A stretch of DNA of 64,000 nt from Megalonaias nervosa (GCA_016617855.1 JAECUM010004430.1:1-64000), one strand, 5' to 3'; counted from the first letter of the stretch, positions 1-11,886 are shown. Notes: generated from the sequence alone by a model not told the origin. Numbers and translations: made by a program.

Positions 1-2027
1 AACTTACAACTGAAGTTGTATAGAAGTCTTTGGAAATTTGGGGTAAACTTATGACTTCTAGCGGGAATCGCGCCAGGGTTTGACACCGCTCGGTCAAGGA
101 AAGACCCCTGGCTTGTAACAATTCTTTAGTTGTAGACTACAAACTGTAAGTAACGGACCTAACTTTAGACAGGTTATAAATCTATTGCTTGTAGTGGTCA
201 ACAAGTCAAACGGGAGCAATTGAAAACAATTTGACTGGCTAATGGGATGATATTCATGTGTAATTCTCTAATAAGTCTGATTTGTACATTACTGAAAGAA
301 CTGGAAGAAAGAAAAGGATTTTTTAGGAAGCAACAAAAGCTTAAACTTATAATTCCTTGAGAATCCAATGAAAGTGATGCTTGAAGCGTTTAATCGCATG
401 ACACACTTGAATCACTACGCATTTAAGTCAAAACAATTTCTTGCAGGAATATTATGATACAGGATAAAATTATATTATTAGAATAACGTAGTAGCAATAT
501 CTCAGGGTACTACTTCAATCGCACACTGTGGTTCTAAATGTTGAGAGATGATTAAGTGACGACGCACTGTTCAAGTTTGCTTTCGCTATTCATTATTAAG
601 AAAATGGCAAAGCGTCATCGGAAGGAGATTATGGTACTAAGATGATGAACGAAGCAGTAATAGGAAGGTAATATATGAGACTCCAAATGAAGTATTAATT
701 GCAAAATTGAAAGTAATTAAGAGGAAAACAATACAGTGCTGTCATAAGCAAATTGGAAATAGCTTTTACTTTGGCGGGTTTTTCATTTGGTTTGAAAACT
801 TGTACTGATATTTCAACTCTCCCGATAGCCCCCTCCCCCCTTCTGGCTGTCACCTGGGGAGGACCGCCCCTCCCCCTCGCACCAACCCTTAGTACGCCCC
901 TGAGAAGTAACACTTACTTTTCTTTCACTTGCGGAGTTTTCTTATTTAAAAGTTAAGCCGAAGTACTAAATACTAATAAAAATACAGGTAGTGGGTTCAA
1001 CAAGAGGAGGATGGGGGAGAGGGTCAGTTTCAGCTAGAAATAAAACAATTTGGAATGAAAAACTAAACTATGAAAAGCATAAGATAAGAACATTTCTAGA
1101 AACTGAATCCCACAGAGAGAATTCCGAGTCAGTCCATGAGAACTACAACCATTACTACTACTGCTACTGATGATATTATTTGCTTTAGTTTTCTTCCCAT
1201 CTACAGCTTTTATTTCTTCAACTGTTAAGACAGTCAGTACTCTTATTAATTAATGAATCCAATAAAAACCTTAAGTAATTTGTAGATTTTGACAAATATT
1301 ACTTCACTCAAAGATATAAGTATAATCACTTTACTTATAATTAATTGTTTGAAATATAAAAAAAAACAAAACAAAAAAAAAAAAACCTGCAGTACGCATA
1401 TATAGATCAGAATTAGGAAAAGAAAGCATTAAAATGATGGATCAAATGAGACATGAATTATCTCATATAAATGCCAACCTAGACGCCAGTCTTATGAAGG
1501 ATTTATATGGAGATCAACAAATAAAATAAAATATAACAAGGAGATACAGCATGAAGTAATAAATTACTACCATATCTGGTTTTGTTGTTATTGTTGTTGT
1601 TGTTGTTGTTGATGATGATGATGATGACGACATTCTGCTATATTGTGAAAAGCAAGAAGAAGAAACACATTGTAAATTTAAAAGTAATGCGAAATGAAAA
1701 CAAAAATCTACAACGTTGTCGTCAGTATGAATTAAATTATGTATTCATTTCCCATTCAGGTAATTAGTAGAAGACTTTCTGTCAGTTTTACTTAGATTTT
1801 GAACTAATTGCAGTTGATACTAAGTTCATCAGAAAATTTTCAGTTTCATTAAGGCAAATCAGTAAACAAGTAAAGGGTATTTTCTTAAATGTTAACTATG
1901 ATACCTTTAAATATGATGAAATGGCCTACATCAATAACAAGCTTCCAATAGATTTGCTATATCAATAATTGGGCAATGATAATATTTTTAACTTTAGTCA
2001 GCAGTGTGGTCATAAACAACAACAACA

Positions 2028-2061
<34 letters not shown>

Positions 2062-2095
2062 TAATCCGGAATAATGGTCATTACGTACCGGACTC
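1..2095. other. Upstream intergenic DNA, no gene recognised
   Basis: No exon-like coding stretch was recognised. The region holds simple-sequence tracts: an A-rich run near 1359-1385, a TTG/GATG run at about 1577-1630 and an AAT run at about 2027-2056. A pyrimidine/purine-rich block at about 825-900 looks like repeat debris but could not be assigned. Open frames here are short or low-complexity and are not called as genes. Confidence 0.6.
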
Positions 2096-2273
2096 AATAT
2101 TGCTTCGATGCGCGTTTTAGGTATAGCCATTGGTTCCCGGAGCAGATGTTGCGTGGTTCTGAGCAGAGATATTTTGGTTCATATCGTTTTTTGAGCTACT
2201 GAACCCTACTCCAGATTAGGGTTAAAAGATGTTGTTCCGGTTTATTTTCGATTGATGCAGTTCGCTGGTTAAA
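2096..2273 (+). promoter_or_regulatory. Putative NAA20 promoter and 5' UTR
   Basis: This is the segment directly upstream of the NAA20 start codon. It contains an inverted CCAAT box (GCCATTGG near 2127) and GGAA/CCGG-type sequence that could bind ETS factors (around 2067 and 2237). It has CpG-containing words (GATGCGCG) that are rare in the surrounding AT-rich DNA. No TATA box is obvious at a suitable distance, which fits a housekeeping promoter. The transcription start cannot be placed from sequence alone, so the promoter call is inferred from position and composition. Confidence 0.4.
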
Positions 2274-2326
2274 ATGACAACTATAAGATCATTTACTTGT
2301 GACGATCTGTTTCGTTTCAACAATGT
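2274..2326 (+). CDS. NAA20: NAA20 exon 1 (NatB catalytic subunit, residues 1-17 plus 2 bases)
   Basis: The exon encodes MTTIRSFTCDDLFRFNN, nearly identical to the N-terminus of animal NAA20, which begins MTT and continues with the same FTCDDLFRFNN core. NAA20 pairs with NAA25 as NatB and acetylates the N-termini of proteins beginning Met-Asp, Met-Glu, Met-Asn or Met-Gln at the ribosome. The exon ends in phase 2 at GT followed by the donor GTAAG (2327). Joining to the next exon gives a Val codon and then Asn-Leu-Asp-Pro, as expected for the family. The start is chosen because it is the family start and no upstream in-frame extension resembles the protein. The following intron is about 10.7 kb and full of repeats. 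Confidence 0.93.
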
Positions 2327-2586
2327 GTAAGATTCTAACTTGTATAGTGAGTTTTTAAGTCGGGAAAATTCACGAAATCTTTTATATTTCATATAAAGGG
2401 ACAGGGGCGTGGTGGTCAGATAGTCCTACAATGTAGGACGCCTCGTTAGTCCTACAGTGTAAGACATCGACATTGATATTTATGTTTTGGGGGTCGAGGT
2501 CTTTCTGCACAAATAACGGCGCTGTGTAGCGTGTTTTGATGTCGATTATTGTACAAGGCACACGGGTCTTGTAGGCTTTCAGCACC

Positions 2587-4278
2587 GACTGTTTCATTAA
2601 TGGGTGTTATTTGATTTAACATACCTTTAAGTGGCAAGTATTCACTTCATTTGGATTCGTATATATCCATATTCGTGCGGAAAGTCATTATTTAGACGCC
2701 CCGAGAGGTGCATACGGCAAAGTCAGTGTTAAAGTACGTAGACATTTTTGGACGAAATGAACCTAAACCTGATCCGGTACAATCCGGATTGAATGTCACG
2801 TGCTGTGATGAAAAATGAAAGCTACGCATATTGATAAATTTGTACTACCCTTGATTGTGACGATTCCACTCGACGTGCTCTTATTCTGACCCAAGTTTGG
2901 TACATGGCAACCATAGTAAAAGTCCATAGCTATAGATAATTTTCGCCTGGAAGTTTCTTGGTGATGGTTAAGGTACAAAACATTCAATAATCAGGATTGA
3001 ATAGACTTTGGTTAAAGAAAATTAGTGTTAAATTTTAAAAGAACCATATATGTTTAATTTAAAATGAGTAAATGCGTGTACATGACCGTGTGACTTGTAC
3101 TTTAGAAACACCGAAATACGCTCAAAAACCGAAACACACACTGAAATAAACATTTACACCTTATATATATATATATATATATATATTAGTGTACAGCCTG
3201 ATATTATATATATATATATATATATTAGTGTACAGCCTGATATTATGATTTGTATTTGTTTTAATAATAATAATAATAAGCAAAGCAAACTTTGATTTAA
3301 GTGATTTTGATATGAATTATATTTACTTTTTACCAATTTCAGGCACAATCCATGTAATGACGTCACTCGGTCATACATGATTTTACAAGACTGAATACGT
3401 ATGATAAATTGCGGATCAGTCAAAACTTTAAATATAGGAGTGAGATTATGATTGTGAGAAACCAAAATGTGTATTTGCATATTTTCTGTGGAAATATCAT
3501 ATATATTTTAAAGTAAATAAAGAATAACAGACAAAATGATGTAAAAAGCTGTCTAATCAAGTATGGCCGAGTAACTTCAGTTAATGAATGGTGCTATAAA
3601 TAGAAAAATGTTAACAGTTGCTATAAAAATCACTGAAATCAAATTCTATTTTGCTTTTTTATCATTATTCAAAAACATACAAATTATAATACATTTATTT
3701 TCACGCGTTTTATGGTACAAAATATGTGTATTTCGATATGTTTCGGTTTTTTAGTGTATTTCTGTGCTTCTAGTAACCCAATGTTTACCCATTTTAAATT
3801 AAATATAAATTGTTCTTTCAAAATTTAACACTAATTTTCTTTAATCAAAGTCTATTCAGTCCTGATTATTGAATTCTCTGCATCTCAACTGTCATCAAGA
3901 AACTTCAAGATGATAATTATCGATCTCTATGAACTTTTACAATGGAGGCCATGTACTAAACTTTGGTCAAGAAAAGAGCACGTCGAGTGGAATCGTCACA
4001 ATACATGGTAATACAAATTTGTTTATCAATATGTGTAGCTTTCGTTGTGACATCACAGCACGTGACATTCAGTCTGGAATGTACTGGATCATACCTTTAG
4101 GTTCATTTCGTTCAAAAATGTCTGTGCACTTTAAGATTGATTTTGCCTTATGTGCTTCTTCTCAATAATGACCTTCTAAAGGAATGTGGATGTATAAGAA
4201 TCAAAGTGAAGTGAATACTTGCCAGTTAAAGGTATGTAGAATCATATTCTAAAAACAACACCCATTACTGAAAAAGTC
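2587..4278. repeat. Large imperfect inverted repeat (foldback element) in NAA20 intron 1
   Basis: The left arm (about 2587-3145) and right arm (about 3710-4278) are reverse complements over more than 500 bp with scattered mismatches and small indels. Examples are the matching segments around CACGTGCTGTGATG and ATTCCACTCGACGTGCTCTT. The ~560 bp spacer is AT-rich and carries two TA runs. Each arm contains a related short open frame (2796-2987 on - and 3929-4168 on +) sharing a Lys-Ser-Thr-Ser-Ser-Gly-Ile-Val-Thr-Ile core. The layout fits a foldback transposon or two element copies in head-to-head orientation. I see no transposase and could not place the family. Confidence 0.85.
3159..3262. repeat. 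Tandem duplication of (TA)n plus TTAGTGTACAGCCTGATATTA
   Basis: Two consecutive units each consist of a (TA)n run followed by the same 21-bp tail ending GATATTA. The block lies in the spacer of the larger inverted repeat. The short open frames crossing it (Tyr-Ile repeats) are products of the microsatellite, not genes. Confidence 0.85.
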
Positions 4279-4649
4279 AGTGTTGAATGCCTACATGACC
4301 TGTGTGACTTTTGCTGTAACATCGTAATGAAAGACTTTAAAAGTCAAATTTTCTGGAATATCAAACACACATGGCAGCATATAGGGACGCTTTTCTACAA
4401 ATTAAAATCGAAATGTTTTAGTTGGAGTTTATTTAACTCGGATGTCTTTTTTTCTATTAAATTCAAATTCTCACAAGCAACTGGACCTGTTTTCAAGTTT
4501 TGTTGGCCTACATTTCATTTGGCTGGAAAGTGATGGAAACCAGGAATGCCAAAATTGGGTCAAGTTGAAGTATACTTGTTAAACAAAACAAATAAATATT
4601 GAAGAAAGTGTTCAGATAGCTTTGTTTTGTTCAAGATTCTAATCATCCT

Positions 4650-4900
4650 TTTAAATGATTTCTGTATTTCCGGCTTACACCATATTCCAAGAATGGTGAG
4701 GTAACCTGTTTTCCAAACTCCGTTTGTGTGCTAATCACTGGCCCTGTTGAATCAGGAAAAACTCATCTGTTGTTGAATATGATTGTACGATGGTTAACCA
4801 GGGATCAGTGGTGCATCATTGCACTGTAGGCTGATGATCAACCAATTTGGTGATGTTTTAAAAGATTTTCACAAAGAGTTTAGTAACGAAAGATCATTGA
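4650..4900 (+). pseudogene. Decayed P-loop ATPase-like fragment, possibly from a Polinton-type element
   Basis: One frame from 4725 reads CVLITGPVESGKTHLLLNM, a clear Walker A motif (GPxxSGKT at 4740-4763) flanked by hydrophobic strands. Stop codons and frameshifts follow within 60 bases. Polintons and related virus-like elements encode an FtsK/HerA-type packaging ATPase. The other Polinton-like fragments downstream on the same strand make that origin plausible. The Walker A motif is seen directly, while the family is inferred. It could instead derive from another P-loop NTPase, since no Walker B was located. Confidence 0.4.
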
Positions 4901-5119
4901 GAAGTGGTGACAGTTGTACCAGTAGAAAAAAGGGTAGTTTGTTAGAAGTGCATGTGAATGTTGTGCCTGTGTATGATAAGACTGGATGAGGTGTGACTGT
5001 CATGCAATTATAATACGTGATTGTATTATTATTAGAAAAACTATGATGAACCATCAGTCTTACTGATGTGAAAAAATAATCAAAGCAGAACAACGGCTGT
5101 AAAATGGAATTATCAAGAG

Positions 5120-5490
5120 AACCATGCTGATAAAAAAGTACAAATGTGCTTGTTTGGTTGTATATGCTATTTGTAGTCTTGCTGCAGCAACAACTGTTGG
5201 TTTTGATGTGACTGGAATCACTGCAACATCAACCATTGTAATTTAACCAATTGATATATCAATAGTAACCAGTGTCAGATTGTTCTAGCAAATTTATTTC
5301 GATGTGACTGCACTCATGAATATGTGTCTATTCTGAATTGCTTACGGCCACACAAAGCAGCCTGAATACAATCAGTAAACTGTATTCATTTGCAACTGAG
5401 GATAAAATAATCAGTGCAGCTGAATTTGAGACTGTGCTGGCAGAAATGGAAAATCAGTTATGAGCACAAATAAGATAACAGCTTAGATTC
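5120..5490 (+). pseudogene. Decayed small protein of the kind carried by Polinton-like elements
   Basis: A hydrophobic Ala/Gly/Thr-rich stretch (about 5150-5245, reading around SLAAATTVGFDVTGITATS) is followed in a shifted frame by a helical segment (about 5356-5480). The helical part contains SLNTISKLYSFATEDKIISA and then AEFETVLAEMENQ. From memory this resembles a membrane-plus-coiled-coil protein common in Polinton/Maverick-type insertions of invertebrates, whose function is unknown. Several stops interrupt it. It lies between the P-loop fragment and the polymerase fragments, on the same strand, which supports a common origin. I could not verify the match with a search. Confidence 0.45.
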
Positions 5491-6064
5491 ACAAAGGTCA
5501 AAGCCGAATAAGCAAAAACAATCTTCATGCACAAAACTGATTAACATTTGAAAACATTAGCTACCACAGTAGATTCTTTCATTGTGCTGAGCTCACAGTG
5601 TGTGTATTGATTGTTACCATATGCTTGTCTAAATAAGTACACTCACAAAGTAGTATGAAAGGTTGGGTTTTGCCCCATTTTGGAAACCCTTTGGAGCACT
5701 TCCTTCCATATGACACTCTACCCCATCCCATGACTAGCTTATGTGTGGGTGGACAAAATTAAAACTGATCAACATGTAGAGGTCACTTATGGGCTAAATA
5801 TGTAGAGATGGGAGGGGTGGAAGGGCCACAAAGGTGATATAGAAGGCAAAAGCCCCACTATCATACTGCTTCAGCTGTATACTTTGAACTTTGCCATTAG
5901 GTTGAAGATTAGTCTTGTTATTTCATCACGATCTGTGGGGAGCTTAGAGTTGTATTGTTTCCTGAACACTGCAAAAATCTCTGTTTCTTCATCAAAGTTG
6001 AAAACAGAAATGAAGTCAGAGGCATTGATCTTTATTATATGTCAGTAAAATCAGTATACATATA

Positions 6065-6099
<35 letters not shown>

Positions 6100-7925
6100 C
6101 ACATATTTGTATAGTACATAGCTTTAACTTTCATAATAAGTTCATGTGATAGTACTGTGTATGTGTCACAATTGCAGACAACACCCACTCCGTATCATTA
6201 GAATCAGTGGCAACCAACTCTTTGAACTAAACGGATTCAAATATATGTAATGACCTCAGTTTCTTTAGGGGGAAAATATGGGAGGATTTTATAAATAGCT
6301 AATGCACCAGCTTAACTGAATTATAAAATAATTGCATTGGTACTACTCGATATATATTTAACAAGCGATGCATTACAAAGTCAGCATGATCAACAGACAT
6401 CTTATTGTTATTCATGCTGTACAAGTGAATGCGAATTAGAGGTAACCATTGAAATATGGAGAACAGAAATAGTATGGTTCCCCATTCATAGGTCATGTGC
6501 TTCACTTTCTACACACAAAGTTCATAGCATTTAACAAAGTTAAGCAGATAATCTTTGTAATGTGGAGGGACCTCTACAGATGGTGCTCCATCAGCAATTT
6601 AAATATTAATAATTTACCAGTGTCTTTTAAAAGTACTACATTTCATCCACGTGTAAGATTTCTATCAAAAAAAATTAGCATATATTTATACAGGCCTGAT
6701 GGGCAACTCAGAATATTATGAGGGCCCAGTCTAAGTTTAGAAGGGCCCCAGGCATTGGGCTATCAGATGTTTTTAGGCCTTGTATGTTTTCATTTAAAGA
6801 GTTTAAGGCCAAATGCAGAATGTTTTGTGAAGTATTATAAGTAATAAAGGGATCAAAGGTGGTTTAAGATGTCTTTCAAATGTTTTAATAAAAATTGGCT
6901 GACCTTGGGCAGCACAGTGAGATAACAAGGAGGGACTGACCAAAAAATAATTTGGGCAGAAACACTAGACTAGGTATTTTGATTTTTTTAATGGTTTAAT
7001 TCTTATTGCAATGTTCAAGATGTTTTAGAGGAATATTCAGGGGCAGGTGATAAATGTTTTAGTTCAGTTCATGTAAAATTGTAGACACATAAGCTTTCTC
7101 CCCATGCTAAAAATCCCTAGCTAAGAAATATGAAACTCATGAATACATCTCATGTCCAACTTAGAAACTTTGTTTGGAGGAGTATTGGAGAGCAGGCAGC
7201 AACCTTAAAAAACCAAGCCACAAGAAAACTGTAGTTAAAATTAATACAAAGGAGCATTGATGTCTGCGGGTAAATAGTAATGATCCTTTTGTAACCTGTG
7301 CTGGTGAAAAGATTGTCACTTACATTCAAGTGAATGTATTTTCAAATAATGATTTTTATTTGCAAGATACTGTCATACAGTAGACCTGGATAATATAATT
7401 CAGTCTTGATTATTTTGTATCCAACACCGTGTCATGCGTGAGTGCCAGTTGTATTCAAGATATCGGTTGATTATTTCCCTCTTGTTTGTGATTTTGTTGG
7501 ATCCAGTTTTTAAGTCGAATAACATATTCAAACCTTTGAGCACAACCAAACACAATTTGTTTCTCCATGTTCATGACAGTGTGGCGTGTGTTATCAGACA
7601 TAAGCAATACACGCTAAAGTATGGTAGCCTACACTACATATACAGCTAGCATGGATAAATTCTATTCTTTAATGCTCATGTTGAAATAAAAAGGAATAAA
7701 TGATAACAATATAAGGTTAGTTTCTTTCTTTTTATTGTCAAATAAGCGTTTTGTTTATCTATTTTATTGCAACGTGCAGTGGGGGGGAGTACAAATGCAA
7801 TACAAATTTACTTCGTTTCTTAAGTTTTTGGACATGTGACCTAGGTGGAAAAAAGTTTCACCATAAGTTCTGGGACAGGAATTTTTTTTTTATTTTTAAA
7901 ATGTTCCAATATATATGGTAAATAC
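5491..7925. other. Intron 1 stretch with no recognised gene
   Basis: I see only a TA microsatellite at about 6064-6098 and short, unconvincing open frames, including opposite-strand frames at 6299-6534. If the flanking fragments belong to one Polinton-like element, capsid, protease or integrase genes might once have been here. I recognised none. Confidence 0.5.
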
Positions 7926-8188
7926 GGTATTTGGGATGTTTCATGATCCAGCCATGCATGAAGAGAAGTTCAATTCTGTGCTCTACTTTTCTTTGCCAGG
8001 AATGGCTAGGATGCATTACTGACAAAACAAATGTTCAGTTGGAACTGCTCACTGGCATGGACCAGTATCTATTTGTCAGGTGTGAAATCTCTGGTGGGAT
8101 TTCCATATTGAGTCATCGCTATATTAGAGTTAACAACCCAAACATGGATGCATACGACACTTCTGTACCAATTACTTGTACTTGATTG
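7926..8188 (+). pseudogene. Family-B DNA polymerase fragment (Polinton-like), part 1
   Basis: An open stretch reads through TNVQLELLTGMDQYLFV, then EISGGISILSHRYIRVNNPN, then MDAYDTSVP. This matches the segment of protein-primed family-B polymerases of Polinton/Maverick elements just before the D-x-x-S/N-L-Y catalytic box, where a ...ELLTDxDMxxFxExGIRGGIS... block is typical. The reading breaks at a stop (8186) exactly where the catalytic box should begin. The remainder of the polymerase resumes near 9490, so 1.3 kb of other DNA separates the halves. Polintons are large self-synthesising transposons related to viruses. This copy is clearly dead. Confidence 0.7.
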
Positions 8189-9045
8189 CCAACAATCTTT
8201 AAAAGCAGGCATTGATGCACCCCATGTTTGTTGATAGGTTTGAATGGATTGGTCCCACACACATAGACATTCAGAAGCACACAGTTGATCCCAGGCCCTG
8301 GGATCACAGGTTTCTCGCAAAAATGATTGAGAGCCACACGAGTTTTAAAATCCAGATGGGGCAAAGATAGTGCAAATTATCTTTGGATTTTCAATTGGGT
8401 TGATCAGATTGTCATTTTTGCCTTTTCTCCAGGATCTCAATACCTATGGATAATATTGTTTGAATACAAGCACCTGTACGATGGAGATCTGTTTGAGTAT
8501 TGCAGAAACTGTTGATTGAATTGTTTCCTGGAATGGTATAGTAAATTGATCCATTGATTTGCAGTTCAGGAAATGTCCAAAGCACAACAACAGTGTGTCA
8601 TGTTGAAACAAAAGATAACCGATTTGTTTAGGAAAGTCATTGAGATGGAAAGATCACAGGTTAAGGACAAAACAAGGGCAGATGAAATATTGGATGGTTT
8701 GCTGCTGAGCAATGGCACAGAAAGCAGTGACAAAGAATTAACCAGCATGTTGTTGTTTACTACACTTGAAACCTTGAAGAAAATCTGATTCATTGACAAA
8801 AATATCCAAGGAACAACGTTCGTGAATTGCGAAAAATTGTGCTTTGGATATACATGTATATCATGAAAACAAGGTCCCAAATCGATTGATACTGGCCATA
8901 ATTGCAGCAGTTTTGCCTTTACTAAAAGCTGATTGTGAAATGGGATTTAGTTCTCAAAGCAAAATTCACACTACTCCAAGGAATAGAGTAACCACAGACA
9001 TTTGAAGCTCTGTCACTGAAGCGTGAAAAGAATTGAAAGAAAATC

Positions 9046-9105
<60 letters not shown>

Positions 9106-9485
9106 GGATTTTTCCATATTTTTCCTGTGATTTCTTATACAATAGAAAAAATTTCAAAGGCTTGTGAGCTAACATCTGGAACAGTAAATAAAATGATTAC
9201 AGATGTGTGCTGTGGGGATGTAGTTTCAGTTTGCAAAGGCTTTTTTGAAGGGGAGTGATGAGAAACTAAGAATATTTACCAGCTAAGCATTAACTCGGCA
9301 GATACCTTATAAATTTACTGTCAAAGAAGGGCTACACAATCATTCAATGCTTGTTTAAATTAGGTGTTTCTCCACCTTATAATAATGCTGTCATCCATCA
9401 GCTACCATTCAGCATAGCACCCCCTCCCCATGGAAGTGGATGTGGGGGACCTCCCCTCTTACAAGAAAATTTCTGGTAGCGTCTC
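8189..9485. mobile_element. Insertion splitting the polymerase relic, with a possible hAT C-terminal fragment
   Basis: This 1.3 kb separates two collinear parts of the family-B polymerase. On the + strand, 8573-8788 is open for 71 residues. Around 8882-9000 one frame reads LILAIIAAVLPLLKADCEMG followed by a Phe-Ser-Ser-Gln-rich stretch and RNRV. This recalls the hAT dimerisation region (...CERGFS...NRIK...RNRL...). A (TA)n(CA)n tract follows at 9046-9104. I could not find clean termini or a target duplication, so the boundaries come from the polymerase breakpoints. The hAT assignment is tentative. Confidence 0.4.
9046..9105. repeat. Compound (TA)n(CA)n microsatellite
   Basis: A TA run passes directly into a CA run. 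It lies within the insertion that splits the polymerase relic. Confidence 0.97.
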
Positions 9486-9489
9486 TGCA

Positions 9490-10430
9490 AGGACATATAT
9501 GAGTACAACAGGAACATTGACCTTGGATACTTCTCTGAAGTTGATCTGGATGAGGTTCACCACACCCTTAATGATTATCAACTTACTCCAGAAGCATTGA
9601 TGGTGCCTTATGGGTTGTTGTCCCCGTATTAGTGTCGAATTGTGTATGTACTGAATGCATCAAGCTTATTCCAAATATTTGGACCAAAATCAACTATGTA
9701 GTCCACATATGAAACCTTCAGTTGTATTTAAGGCTTGGAATTTGTCCACTGAGTGTATGGATTTCACCAGTGTGACTCGATAGCAACATATAAATAAATG
9801 AATAGTTATCCACACACAAGACCAAAAACATGTTTGAGAAAGACTTCATCAAAGCTATGTGCAGCAAAAGAATGGAAAATTTATGAAATTGTATCCATGG
9901 TAATCTTGTTTTAGGACAGTAAGCAAGACAAACTTGACTGATTTAATTGTGGAGCGAACATTTCAATCATGCAAAAATATGTGACTAATAGCTGTCCGCA
10001 GCAAGAAAGCCATGCTGAAGTTGGCAAATTCAGTATATAATAAGGTGCATGTTATTAAATTTGTCAAAGCTTGTGATGTATGAGTATGATAAGATCAAAC
10101 CACGTTACATGACAGCATCAAGATGCTTTATACCAATGCAGATTCACTTTTGATACACATCACGGCCAATAATGTGTATTTGGACATGGCTGAATCAAGT
10201 TTGGTAAATGAGTTTGACACTACTGGGTATATGAATGTTAATACTCTGTTTAGTAACACCCACAAGAAAGACAAATGTGTGGGAAAGCCAATCAAAGAAT
10301 ATGTTGGACAGCAACCCAAAATATACTAGATTGTGTTTGGTTCAAGCAAAAAAAAAGATGGCAAATGGAGTTCTGCATGTTGTAGTCGCAAAAGTGCAAA
10401 TGTTATTCTTGTTAAGCATATTCACTTGAG
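9490..10430 (+). pseudogene. Family-B DNA polymerase fragment (Polinton-like), part 2
   Basis: The fragment resumes with NIDLGYFSEVDLDEVHHTLN and runs through short frame-shifted pieces: a K-L-I-P-N block at about 9660, an F-E-K-D-F-I-K-A-M block at about 9830, and a stretch at about 9950-10090 ending in an M-Y-E-Y-D-K-I-K-P-R-Y block. From 10123 it reads MLYTNADSLLIHI. The YTNADS block corresponds to the catalytic Y-x-D-T-D-S motif C of family-B polymerases, with the first Asp replaced by Asn. After it come K-x-x-x-V-G-K and EYVGQQPKIY, also typical of Polinton polymerases. At least five frameshifts or stops disable it. Confidence 0.75.
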
Positions 10431-10969
10431 TTTTCTGTCAAAATTGTTTATGCTAGTAAAGACATATAAAACTGAGCTCTGCTTCATATTCACTTATTTT
10501 TTATAGGGGTGTAAAGGATTTGCTGAATAAAAGTTTTGTACAAAACCTGATTTTATCTTTTATATCCATTCTTGATTCCACACAGGGATTCTGCCAAGAG
10601 GCATTTCAGAAAAAAATAGTAGCCCTTATCCATGAAATGTTACTTTAAAGGAGAAGTTTACTGAGCATTAATATAGGAAAAGAAAATAACCTATATATAT
10701 TTTTGAAGATAAAATAAGTAAGAGGCATACAATTTCTTCCTCTGCCAATTGTTTGGATGCTAAGTGATCAGCACAACAATGATCTACTGGGTATTTAATT
10801 GGTTCTGATTCTACATGTATTTTGGTATATGTATAGATGCAGAACAGTAGAAATATGCTTTAAAATCAATTGTGGTAGTAATTTGGTAGCTTCTCATGCA
10901 GACAGATGCTCTCTGACTTATGATTTTACTGCCATACATAAATTTCACTATCCTACATAGAACTAAGTG
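10431..10969. other. Intron 1, no feature recognised
   Basis: AT-rich intronic DNA between the polymerase relic and the minisatellite. Only short open frames are present and nothing is recognisable. Confidence 0.5.
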
Positions 10970-11886
10970 TATATGGCCTTTACTAATTTACAAATGAATT
11001 ATAAAAGACCTTCACTGATTCAGAAACTAATCTTATATGGCCTTCACTAATTCCGAAACTAATCATGTATGGCCTTCCCTAATTTAGAAACTGATCATAT
11101 AAGGCTTTCACTAATTCAGAAACTAATCTTGTATGGCCTTTGCTAATTCAGAACTAATAAAAAATAGCCTTCACTAATTCCTGTCATTAATTTAGAAACT
11201 AATCATATATGGCTTTTGCTAATTCTGAAACTAATCATATTTGGCCTTCACTAATTTACAAACAAGTCATATAAGGCTTTCACTAATTTAGAAAATAATC
11301 ATATATGGCTTTCACTAAATCAGAAACTAATCTTATATGGCTTTCACTAATTCAGAAACTAATCTTATATGGCCTTCACTAGTTTAGAAACTAAGTGTGT
11401 ATTGTCTTCGCTAATTCGGTGTCTAAATATATAGGGCCTTCACTAATTCAGAAATTAATCATATATGGCCTTCACTAATTCAGAAACAAAGTGTATTATG
11501 GCCTTTGTAAATTCAGAAACTAATCATATATGGCCTTCACTAATTCAGATATTAATTATATTTGACCTTCACTAATTCAAAAACTAATCATATATGGCTT
11601 TCACAAATTCAGAAACTAAGTCTGTATGGCCTTCACTGTTTCAGCATCTAATTATATATGAACTTCACTAATTCAGAAAATGAGCGTATTTGGCCTTCAC
11701 TAATTTAGAAACTTAGTACATAGTCTTCACTAATCAGAAACTAAGCATATAAGGCCTTCATTAATTCAGAAATTAAGTGTATATGGCCTTCACTCATTCA
11801 AAAACAAAGTGTATATGGCCATTACTACAGCCTTCACTAATTCAGAAACTACCAGGATCTATGATCTTCACTAATACAGAAACTAT
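10970..11886 (+). repeat. Minisatellite, ~33-bp unit, roughly 27-28 degenerate copies
   Basis: The unit is approximately TATGGCCTTCACTAATTCAG followed by AAACTAATCATA. Copies run head to tail through the whole interval, differing by a few substitutions and 1-5 bp indels. No long open frame crosses it. The divergence among units indicates an old array. It sits in the middle of NAA20 intron 1. Confidence 0.95.

Noticed and set aside
1582..1767. Open frame beginning with Leu and Met runs
   Set aside because: Low-complexity TTG/GATG repeat, with no similarity or context for a gene.
3095..3480. Overlapping open frames with Tyr-Ile repeats on both strands
   Set aside because: They are created by the TA microsatellites in the foldback spacer.
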